A stretch of 64,000 bases of DNA from Brasenia schreberi (lineage: Eukaryota > Streptophyta > Magnoliopsida > Nymphaeales > Cabombaceae). Both the position numbers and the translations under genes were made by a program. The stretch is taken from NCBI GenBank assembly GCA_036023115.1, contig JAYKKT010000064.1, positions 5,811,001-5,875,000 on the forward strand, given 5' to 3'. This document shows positions 27,301 to 39,300 of the stretch, one piece after another. How positions within the stretch are numbered: the first letter of the stretch is position 1; the number at the start of each line of letters is the position of its first letter. Below the pieces are notes generated by a model. The model searched no databases. It worked only from the letters and a program-made list of their open reading frames with translations, and was not told where the DNA came from.

Positions 27301-30300
27301 AGCGTTGTGTTCTCTCAGCTAGATGAGAAAATAGAGCAAATAAACCCTTACAAGTTGCATGAGTGGAAGCCATAAATTGAGATCTATCAGGACCCGTATT
27401 GTAAGTATCGGTATGCAAGGCATATCATAATTATCCAATGATACAATCTGAAACAATATATGTATCATAACATTTTCAGAAGAAAGAAAACATAAAATAT
27501 GAAAATTGGTAGATAAACCTACAATATGTTGCATAATCTTATGAACACCCCTCTACCTTACAATTCGCTACCGATACACCCGAGGCAAATGGGATTAATG
27601 CCCTATCCAGTTCATTGGTAGTGCCACTCACAATGGGGTAGTCACTTACTCTAAATCTCAGTGACTGATCTCATCAAGTCACAGATGTACCAAAACTTGG
27701 TGTCAATTTATTTGAGGTCAGAATATTTATCACAGTTAACGAACTATGTGAACTCCGTTCATGTAAAGGATCATCCTTGCATGGCCGGTCCCAAGCTCAG
27801 ATAAAGGAGGAGGGTTGTGTTAGGCTTCCGACATTCAACGTAAAACTTTGTCGGACTTAACATGGATTCTACAAAAAAACCAAAGAATTCATGCCGACCC
27901 CATCCAGTATGGGAAAAGGCTTAGTTGTAGTTGTAGTAACGAACTGTAATTGAAATTTTGAGATGGCCAAAGGTACATAGCTTGTGTTCGGTAAATATTA
28001 GGATTGTATATGTCCAAAATCACATGATGGACCAACATTTAGGCATGCAACTAGCATAAACCATGATTGAACACACTCCTACAACACGACTTTAGTTGCA
28101 TATGGATATTTTGACTACGTAGTACACCTTATGATATGTGGAATAATATGGCTATACATATTAGGGAGAAAGGTTTACCAGCACAAAAAGTGGTAGAGTG
28201 AAGTGGTGCAAGATAAAATCAAGGCAAAGAACGCATGTTATAAATTGCATTATTCTAAGAAGACTACTAAAACTTGTGAGGCTTATAAGAAAGCAAAGAA
28301 AGAAACGAAAAAGGCCGTTAGTGAAGCAAAAGTCAAAATTTGGGAGAATTTATATAAAAAACTTAACTTAAAAGAAAGTGAAAGAGATATTTTTAGGATA
28401 GCTAAACCTAGAGATAAGAAAATTAAAGATCTTACTTTTGTTAGATGCATCAACTATACGTAATAGCATGCTATAGCGTTTTAGCGGACCCAAGAGCACT
28501 ATAGCATGCATGGTTTAGAGGATGACCTGCCTGGGTGCTATTAGTAATGCGAACACCACTAATAGCGGTCCACTATAGTTGTGTTTGCGTACAATGGGTC
28601 GGGACGATAACCTAACAGTCTCCTGAGCATGCTCCTCTCTCTTGCCTCTTATCTCTCACCTATGCTCTTGCTCTCTCCGCCACCACGCGCATGCCAACAG
28701 CCACCACCACTTTTGCTGCCCTTTGCCTTCCTCTAACGCTCGTATTCTCACTCACCCTTTCTCTCTTCTCTCTTTCTCTCTCTATTCTCTCATTTTTTCA
28801 GCAAAGCATCGATCTCTATTGTTCCCCTTTATCATTGTGTTATGCTCTCTTAGAAACCGACAGCATATTCTTTTGATGTTGTGGTTAGTTATTAAATGAC
28901 AAGGAAATGTTGTGATTACTTGTTCAATGACCGTATAATTCATTTCATTGCTCAAATTAGATTGGAGTCATGGACCATAATCACCATACTTGAGCAAATA
29001 AGTATAATATTAGTTTCTTTTAATTCTTTTGCTTACTGTGTATAATAATTTGGTTATATTTATGTTTTTGTTTTTAATGTAAGTTCAACAATTCAATATG
29101 CATATGCCACATGAAATTTATTGTTTGTCTTCTTAGAATTTGTTTATTTAGTTTGATTCATATTTATGAAAGAAGTGGTTATGTGTTTCTTAGAATCAAT
29201 TATATATAATATTTTTAATCGTAAATAAAAGTGTACTGCTAAATCTTCTATATCCCTGCTACCACTATATCATGGTCAACCGTTATTGATACCAATGTGC
29301 ATCAAAGATGAGGATGAGAAGGTTCTAGTAGAGAATGATGATATAAAAAATAGATTAAAAATTATTTCTATAAACTTTTTAATAAAAATACAGATTTTAG
29401 TATTAGCTTAGGAGAGTTAGACAAATCAAAAAGTATATAAATCGCAATTTCTATTGGCGTATTCAAAAGAATGAAGTCAAAGAGGCTCTTAAATATATGA
29501 AGGTTGATAAATTTGTAGGACAAGACAATATTCCAATAGAAATATAGAAAATCCTAGGAGAGTTGGGCCTCGGAAGACTATTTAATGAAAAATGAAGAAC
29601 TCAAAAGATGTATGAGGAATGGAGAACAAGTACATTTATACCCATATATAAAAACAAGGGAGACATTCAAAATTATGCGAATTATTGAGGTATCAAGTTA
29701 ATGAGCTACATTATGAAATTATGAGAAAGAATTATCGAACATAGGTTAAGACAAGTATATTAAAATGTAATAGAGTTGGGCCAATAGGAGCCATAAGTTT
29801 ATGTTTGTAACTAGGTCCCAACGGACCCAAGCCATTCGGGTTAGGGCCACCTAGACCATCAGGAGGCCCCATCAGCTATTAAAATATTCGTTGGGCCATC
29901 TTCAACAACTAGCAACATTTTCAGTTGTTGGCTTTCACTCTTCTCTTTCTCTATAAATACTTATCAAGTATTGAATAAACTTAAGTCTTGTGTGGCTAAT
30001 TGTATATAGATTATTTTTGTTCCTTCTTTAATAAAAGGAATTCAAAATTTTACTTGTTTTCTAACATGGTATCAGATTGAGCATGGTTACTTGGAGCAGG
30101 TCATCCATCTGCTCACCATGCACGTCCACCATCACATCCATATCAAGAAACACTTGGTGGAGTTCCAACAACGTCTGCAATGAAGTCGCAGGATGATAGT
30201 GCCTCAACAGTAGCAGTGCAAGCTCAATGCTAGATGGGAGCAATGCCTTTCTCAAGTTAAGGATAAGAGGAGGAAAGATGCAGGTGGGGGCTAGTCTCCA

Positions 30301-33300
30301 TTGACAGAGAGAAGCCTATCATGAGTTTGAAGCCACGGTTGTTTCAATGGGATGGTGATGGCGAAGGGAAATCAGCAATAGCATGTTGTCGGTTAAGAGA
30401 TGGCTTCAGTGTCTACTTTCATCGATTGAGGATGAAAGATCTCCTTCCAGTGAGAAGTCGTCGAGAGAGTGGCCCGAAGATGCTTTGATCATAGTTTCGT
30501 CAAGCGAGCTTCCTCGCAGAGGGAGATAAGGTAAACAAGCAAGCTTCCTAATGGAGAGAGATGAGGTGAAGAAGATTAATCCGGATGATGCTAGGGAGCT
30601 TGTCAAGGAGTTTCTTGGCATGCATGGAGATGATCCGGTTAGTTCTTTTGTAGATCCAGATATTGAAGTCCTCGATAGATCTTTTGATTCTATAGAGAAG
30701 GAAAAGAGGAATGGTTCTTTCGGGAAGGGCGAAGATACTTTGATCCTTTGAGTAAGAAACGCAAAATCGAAGAGGGAAGAAGGAGATAGCAAGGCTGCAA
30801 TGGCAATGGCCATGAGAGGCAATAATGGCGTTGAAGGCCAACTCTTTGGTCTGGTTGACGAGGCAAGGCGACGAAGTTGGAGGTGATCGTGGGACGCAAG
30901 AGGGGGCAAGAGCAACAGTGGTGTTGAGCAGCCAAACGGCGTGAGGTTGTTCAGACAGCGGAGGCGGCTTGATAGGAGTGTTGGCAGAAGCAACAATGAT
31001 GGGCATATGTGCGGTGAGGTTATCAACACCAATGATCCCGACCGACAAAGGAGGTCAGCTATGAGTGTAGGTTCTCTTTTACTTTTTTGTTTTGTTTTGG
31101 ATGTTAGATGTGGAGGAAAGGGTGGAAGTAGGGGCGATGAGCATGGTGGTTACAAACAACAATTGCGGTTGTTGGTGGCAAGGCTAAGGTGGTGTTAGGC
31201 AGAAGTTTGAGGCATTGAAGGAATTGGGCGACGAAAGGTATCATCCTTCTTCTTATGGAGTGACACTATCATCCGGAGACGGAAATCCGGCCACCATTCC
31301 CCTGTCTTCCCAAAACCCTTATGTTTTTGCTTTCCCTACCGGCAACAGAAAGAATGGGAAGATGGTATTGTGTTGGCTATCACGCAACTCCGGCAGTCGT
31401 TTTGTCATTCGTCCATGGCGACAAAGGGAGTTCCAGACGGTTGGTGGTTAGAGTAGAGTGGCAGTCGTGCGATGGTCATGGGAGATGTTTTTATGGTGGC
31501 TTTTGAGGCAAGGATGGATGAGCTCGACAGTGGTAGTTGGCGGCTTGGAGCGGTGACGCAGAGAATAGAAGGGGGCACAGTCTTGGTTTAGGTGAGGATG
31601 GTGTTGTGACGGTGGTCCACGTTCGACAGCGACAAAGGTGATGGCTTCAGCGATGGTTTGAAAGGGCAAAGAGGGGGTCAAGAAGATGGTTAAGTTGGAT
31701 GGCAGAATGGTGAGGCTCAACAACACAGAGAGGTTGGTTCTCCATTCATAAAGAGAGGGGGGGAGAGAGAGAGAGAAATGGTCGATACTGAGAGGGAGAG
31801 AGCAGGGGTCTCTCGGTGTTCCGCAAAGAGAGAGATATGAGACATTTTCTTGCTAAGAGAGAGATGGGGGCACGTTTATATTCAATTGGGTCATGGATCC
31901 AGACTCATTCTGGATCCAAACCCATCCTATGTTTGATATGAAATCTTTATTGGACTCAGATCCAGACTCGACCGTTTAATCCGATTTGACCTTGCTTGGT
32001 ATTCATATTTGAGTCCATCCAGGTGTGCTCTTTCCAACTTGTTTGTTTTTAACATTTGTTGGATCAATTATTTAGTGTCTTGTTTAAAAAAAAAATCTTT
32101 GTTATTTGTTAGACAATAAGTTGTATCTCTTTGTATGATTAAGATTTGTATTGTGGCTATATGTCACTTTTGTTGGTATTTTGTTGAAGACCTTTGTGAT
32201 TAAGGTGTTTCATGTTGTTGGCTATTGGTTTGACATTAATCAATGTTTAAAGATGTACTTATTTCTTTGATAATTTGTGATCTTTATAACTTTGAAGTTG
32301 CATTTTCATGTGATTAAGATCTTCATGTTGTGGCTATATGTCACGTTTGTTGGCCTTTTGTTAAGACCTTTGTGATTAAGGTGCTTGATGTTGTTGGCTA
32401 TTAGTTGGAGAGATGAGTCAATGTTGAAAATGCACATATTATTATCTTGATAACCTTGTGCTTAATACAAGAATTTGAAAATAATACATAAAAATAGTTT
32501 TGCCTTGAGTATTGACTATTCATTTGCTATATTTTAAGCATTTTATGCTAATGATTCTTGAAAAATATTAAGTTTATTATAAATCTCTTCGTATAAAACT
32601 ATTTTTTATCATCTTAGTGGATTATCTTATCCTTGGAATCATAGAATTACGTTTTAGATTGTGAGTTATTTAAGGGCCTTGGCATTTGTTTGATTTAGAT
32701 GATTTTAGCTTAGCCTAAAGCTTGTTTGGGTTCGAATTTGTCCTTAAAACTCAGGTTTTAGCTTAGCCTTAAAGCAAGTTTGGTATACCAAGGCATTTTT
32801 GTAATATCATGAGTTTGTGGTGATTCACAAAATTATTTGTTATATTTAACAATCCTACTTACATTATCAACGTTTAAAGAACTTCTTTGAAAACATATGT
32901 CTTCATGTTTTGAGTTATGGGATCTTTGTCCTTAAAACTCAGGTTTTAGCTTAGCCTTAAAGCAAGTTTGGTATACCAAGGCATTTTTGTAATATCATGA
33001 GTTTGTGGTGATTCACAAAATTATTTGTTATATTTAACAATCCTACTTACATTATCAACGTTTAAAGAACTTCTTTGAAAACATGTCTTCATGTTTTGAG
33101 TTATGGGATCTTAATACCTTTATTCGAGATTAAGTTTATAAGTTTTGTTGTAGGTATATTCTAAGGTAGATCAAAATGTTAAAGCTTCAGAAAAAATCTA
33201 TACAGTTGAACATTCTCCTTTTGACACAATCACTGTGAGTTCACACATTAAGAATTGAAACAAACGAAATGTGTTAAAATATAATAAGGTTGGGCCAATA

Positions 33301-36300
33301 GGGCCCATAAGTTTGTGTTTGTAATGAAGTCCCAACGAACCTAGGTCATTTGGGTCAGGGTCGCCTAACACCAAAGTCAATTGGGCCAGGATCACCAGGG
33401 AACCCCAATCGCTACTAAAATAGTCGTCGGGCTATCTTCAACAACCAGTAGTTGAATGTTCTTGCTTTCACTCTTCTCTTTCTATAAATATTTATCATGT
33501 ATTCAATAAACTTAAGTCATGTGTGGTTGATTGTATATAGATTGTTTTTGTTCATTCTTAAATAAAAGGAATTTAAGATTTTACCTATTTTCTAACAAAG
33601 TATCGAGTACAACACAGAACCAATTCAGATTTGTGTTCGGCATATCTATTATTGAAGTGATTCACCTATTGAGACGTCTTATGAAATATTTTAGAGCAAA
33701 AAAAAACCTTCACATGATATTTATTGATCTAGAAAAAACTTATGATATGATGCCAAGAGATGTTCTTTGGACAACCTTAGAAAAGAGAGGTATCCCATTA
33801 ACATACATAAATCTTATACGAGACATAGACGATGGTGCAAAAACATGTGTGAACACTCATGAAGGAATGACAGACTCCTTTAAGTTAATATTGGGTTACA
33901 TCATTAACCAACTTTAAGTCAATATTTATTTATATTGGTCATTGATGAGTTAGCAAAACATATTCAAAAATAGAATACAAAGAATGTAAAGGCTTCCGAC
34001 TTAGTAGAACAAAAATAGAATACAAAGAATGTAAGTTTGATTATTTGGGTACTTCAGAAGATATAGAAATTAAGATTGACACACATTGCATCCCTCACAA
34101 GGAAAGTTTTAAATACCTAGGATCCATTTTTCAGAGTGATTAAAAAATTAATAGAGATGTTACGCATAGAATTAATGTTGGTTGATTAAAATAGAGAGGA
34201 GCATCAAGTATTATATGTAATAAGAAGATATCATTAAAGTTAAAAGGAAAATATTATGGAGCATATATTAGACCTGCTATGTTTTATGGTTGAGTGATGG
34301 GCATTTGGGCAACTAATCAACATTTACAAAAGATGTTCGTAACATAAATGAAGATGTTTAGATGGATGAGTAGTCACACAAGGAAAGGCCGTATACATAA
34401 TGAGATTACTAGAAACAAATTGGGGAATTGCACCAATAGAGGATAAAATGAGGGGAAATCGTTTAAGATAGTTTATATATGTAGAAAGACGACTAAATGA
34501 TGCTCCCGCAAGAAGATATGAAAAATTAGATTGTGAAAATGTTAAAAGAGGTAGAGGATGACCATAAAAGTGTTGAAAAGAAACTATAAAGATTGATCTA
34601 ATTTATACTGAGTTAACTGCTAGCATGGTACATGATAGGGCAACGTGAAAACAAAGAATCCATGTAGCTGACCCCATCCAGTATGGGAAAAGGCTTAGTA
34701 GTTGTTGTTGTAGCATCAGAAATTAAAGAGGTTCACACATATGAGCTCCTTGTTATTGATTTATCATTATACACCTCTTTGCCCAACAATTACCATTATC
34801 AGCTCACAATTTCCTTTTTCTCATGTCTTGCTATGCCCTTTAAAGGATATCTAGGAAAAGCTTTTATTCAAGAAGCTTCAACATAATTACAATTTTTCTA
34901 TGAAGCATGCCACTACCTGACATTTTCAGATGTTTAAGCATTTTCCATAACATTTGCAATTAGCTCCTTTTTCGTCAGTAGATAAACATTGCAAATAAAT
35001 ACATACACATGAGATGTCATAAGCATTCTTAAACTCTGCCGTTGTTTTCTGACTTACGAATTATGAATTCTCTACAAAACCGACAAAGAGGAAACATATC
35101 ACCCGCCACTGAACCACTTAAAAAAATTTAGATTAAGTGTACGCTTAATATTAGTGTTAAGCCAACCTACTCTCCAGTAAGGCATATTTGGTCCAGAAAC
35201 AAAATTGATAATCATTTTAGTGCATACGAGGACCTTACCACTGTTTGCCCATCAGCGCCACACTGATTGCTGGATGTTAAGATAGATTCCTTACAAGCAA
35301 GAGAATCAGCATCAGCTTCAATATCACTCGTCCCACTGGCTCTTCCACAATCACTATCACTAGATGTGGTACTCAGGCTGCTTGTACAACTCCCGTCGCT
35401 ACTATTAAGACTGCTGCTACAACTATGCCATGCATGATGAGGTTAGATTCTAAAAAAAAAACCACCAAATATATTTTCTGTGCCACTCATTTTTACCATT
35501 TCCAGAAAACAGACATGTTAGAAAGCAAATATACCTTCCTGCAAGAAAGACACTGATAAGAGTGCCATGGTCATTTACCAAAAAAGAGAAACTACAACTA
35601 GTTATCTGACCTCATGAGCTTGCCTGCGGCCCACTAACTGCCCTATCTTTCCAAGCCTATGCAGATGGAGACTACAGAAAGCATATAAATGAGTGCACTA
35701 CAGCAGACAAATTTGTCTGATCAGATGGCAACAAGCTTCAACAACCACAGAGATACCACATAGACCTTTGCATATCATAACCACCGATATCTATTTATGT
35801 ATAAGCATTTTCATTCACATGCAGATACACGTCTCCGGCTGCATGTTCAAAAGCAAAAGCTCTTGTTATGATAGGTTAAGGCTCAAAGCAACAGTTCCTT
35901 CCAGCGATACGATCATGACAATTGCATCCATGGGACAGAATGAAAAAGCAACCCTTCAGCCACCCAATACACACATTTTACATACATATATATATATAAG
36001 TGGTTTAAAGATCCTACACATCAATTTGCTACGAAATGTCACTACAGATCTGTTCCTTGAGACTCTTGGTCTCCACATGAGTCTCATTCCCATCGGATAT
36101 TTTCCATTACTATAAAACTATTTCCACCAACCAAATTCCAGGAAATTTAGGATCCCAAGCAAGAGATACAGGTTACACCCTTACGTTTGCATGCACCATG
36201 ATTAGCAGACACATGTAAAGAGATAAACGTAAAGTAAATGTAGACAGTAAACACAGGCATCCATAATAAACCGCTTTTCACACTAAGCACCAATATCCTT

Positions 36301-39300
36301 CTGTTTCCTGTGCTAAAAGTAAAGGACAATTAAACTCGTACTTACCACTGCTTTGTTACCGAACTGTTCAAATCTGCCAATGCACCTGTTTCAAGCAATG
36401 ATGCACCAGCCCATTCTCTGAACCAAAATCTGTAACCCCAAAAAATGTATACCTTAATATTTTATATGAGACATGGTTGGTTAACAATAAATAGGAGACA
36501 TACCTTCTCAGGGATGATCTAGCCAACATTGTATTGGGAACTGGGACCAGAACTGCTTCAGCTGGATAAATAAATGCCTTCTCAGAAAGTGATACATGAT
36601 CTGATGACCCCTGCTTCTTCTCTCCCTTCCCAATTATGCCAGAAAGCATTTTATCTGAAACATCATGTCTGGAAGTTTTCTTCTGGGAATTTGAGTTTTC
36701 TTTCGGCAGCTTTTCAGCCTCCACACAAGGAAAATCCAGAGTAACTTCTGCATAGCAGCTACTCCCACGGAGCTTGCAACCTGACTGAGTAACAGTTGAA
36801 GGAATCCCGGTGACTAAAAGCCCCCCTGAAGCTTTACCCTTGCTGCACATTGTTTCAATCAACTCGATAGTAACCAAAATTTCACAGTAGAAAGTCACAA
36901 CGCTTTATGTTAAGATACATAAGGAATCGGATCTTTATCATGCAAAAGGACACCTACTTAATAACTTTATATTTGTCACTAGATAAAAGGATGAATTAAT
37001 TTGTTAAGGCAGAAATGTTTAAATGCACCTGGAATACACATGATTCACAAGATCTCCTGGACAACATCCACTAAGCCTGCCCCTCATTCCATGAGGAGAA
37101 ACGATGACTGTCAATATACAAACTCATGAATACTGGCAGAAAAAATGAGAAAAGAAAAGAGAAACTTGTGGGATTACTCGAATTGTCTGGCAGAAAGTCC
37201 TTGCATATTAAGAAGTAATTTTAGAAGTTGAAGCATGAAGTCATCAGAGATTTAACAAGAAGCAGTCAGAGTCAAAGATGATGTAAATCCCAAGCTTAAC
37301 TACATCAAATAACAAGGTTTAAAACGTCACTCAAGAACGGTAATATAGACAGTCCATAATCACTTTCAAACCATCACCCAAAATATTAACATCTATACAT
37401 TTAAATAATGATCATTTAAGAGCAGACCATGATATCACTGAAGGACAGAAACCAAGACAGTTCAAGGTTGGTTTCAGTGAAGCCAAGGTAGAAAACCTAT
37501 TCTCACATAATCACAGATTTTCCCTGATAGCAGCTATTATAATAGCAAAAAAACAAGGTTGCTTGCTAACTACATAAAGTACCATTCAGAAACCCTTTTT
37601 TTCTTCTTTCCACTGACTTATTCTATCAAATCTAGCATTAAGTGCCTCTATGCCAAAAGAAACGGAACAAGGTTCATCAGCTTCTTTTCTTTAATTGATG
37701 TACCCTCTTTAACTCTACTTGCAGAGAGACCTTGCTTTAGCATACCTACAATCCACTGCCAAGCCTGCATAAGAAAGGAGGACTGCATGTGGTCACTGAC
37801 AGCCAGCTTAAAGCTTTGTCAGACCTTTTAACGTGGACTGCAACCTTCCCATGCTGGATGAAGTTAAGCATACTTGGCTGAAAGCGATACCGGGACACGT
37901 GATTCTGGGATGTCACCATTTCAGCCCCTCTAGCACAACACACCTAGTGTGGGTTTGGTAAGGTTTAAAGTACTTATGTATCCTCCTCTTTCCCCAATAT
38001 ACCCTAACGGTGTGCCTCATTACTCTATGGTTTGCAATATACATCACTTAAAAAATGGGTCAACAATATCAGCATATTCTTTCTGGTCAAGGATAAAGTC
38101 ATTATAAGTTAACTAGCATTGTTGAGGGCTGTCTGGGTATTCTATGTTCATATTCCAGCCTAAGACCTTGTATATTTGTGACAATGTAGGATAGAAAATG
38201 TGAAACTTAAGAGTGGGTAGGGTAGAAGATGCTCAGTTGCATCTTTGCGATTAAAACTGCATATCATCATGAATCGTTCTTATTCGTGATTCAACTTGTA
38301 TGTGTGAGTAGTGTGTGTGTGTGAGTGCCTGCCATCATGTCGAATGGAGGGTTGGGCTGCTGCCAAGAGATCATGGATTCGATTCTGAAAGAAACCAGCT
38401 CCTGCAACATCATGGAAAGTTAGGAATGCCTACAGCCTACTGTTTCTCTGCAACCAAGTTCCCAGACCACTAATAGGATTGGGCTCTTTAGGGGGGATTT
38501 GTCCCACCAGCCCATGTGTGGAAGGGCCCCAAAGATGATGAGGCCGCTTTGCACCAGGGCCCATGCAGGCGCTTACGTTGTTTTTAAACATCAGCAGGCT
38601 GGCCCACAAGTTGTGCCTCCTACATTTGGCATGGGCTGCACATGTAGACGCACCCTTATGATCCCAACTTCTTGTCATGCTTTATTTCAAAACTCATGAT
38701 TTACCAGAAATGGACATCAGTTGCCTTCATCATCCAAGTGGAATCAAGCATACATTGTTACTATTATACGTGTTTGACGTGTATAATGTAGGTTGTAACC
38801 CTCCAAGGCACCAAACCGTGTAGAGAATCCAGCATACAACTAGATTTCCCCAAACCATTTCCCCAGCCCACCCACCCCTCTCTCTCTTAGAGATGTCAAA
38901 ATGGGCCTGGCCGGGGGCTGGGCCAGAGAATTATGGCCCATATTTGAAGCATGGCAGAATGGCACTGCCTGTAGGCCCGTTGGATATTAGATTGGGTCTA
39001 TAAGACCCGATCCAAATCTACTTCAAATCTAAATCCAACCACAACATTTCAGGCTTCAATAAATCATATACACATATAATAAAAAAACTATATATATGTG
39101 TGTGGAGATAGTGGTACATGCTCAATTCAATACATGATTAAATCTCCTTAAACATCCCCATCATTCGATCACAATGATCAATAATAGAGATTTGAAATGA
39201 AAAAGTAAAGTGTATCATTAAGCATTAAATGCGAGTACAGAAAGTATGACGATACACTTGCTTTTTGAGATTCAAATCTCCACCATTGATCGCCACAATC

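Larger units (their letters stand above)
29758..33597 (+). mobile_element. Non-autonomous LTR retrotransposon inserted in a LINE
   Basis: The LTRs are 29758-30066 and 33272-33597. Both have the pattern TTAAAAT..TTGGGCCAATAGG..CTTCACTCTTC..TATAAATA..TCTAACA, with a TATA-like TATAAATA inside. The second LTR begins TG and the first TA, a mutated end. A primer-binding site TGGTATCAGATT, matching initiator Met-tRNA, follows LTR 1 at 30067. A perfect 5-bp duplication AAGTA lies at 29753-29757 and 33598-33602. The 3.2-kb interior has no protease, reverse transcriptase, RNase H or integrase that I can recognise, so it must have relied on another element. The LTRs have diverged noticeably, so it is old. 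Confidence 0.88.
28124..34711 (+). mobile_element. RTE-type LINE, 5'-truncated, carrying two nested insertions (MED13 intron 12)
   Basis: LINE blocks at 28124-28453, 29298-29757 and 33598-34711 are collinear with the long copy. They are separated by an 844-bp insertion and by an LTR element, each bounded by a target duplication, which proves they were one element. The last block has [18 protein letters not shown] near 33719, then broken reverse transcriptase, the MFRWMS..HTRKGRIHNEITR block and a TAGTTGTTGTTG end. Stops are frequent. It shares private substitutions with the LINE at 18636-23243, and the two also share their 3' flank. Confidence 0.87.

Noticed and set aside
30406..31048. Two overlapping minus-strand frames of 166-208 codons
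   Set aside because: They lie in the LTR element interior, are low-complexity Leu/Pro/Ser-rich, and show no family motif.
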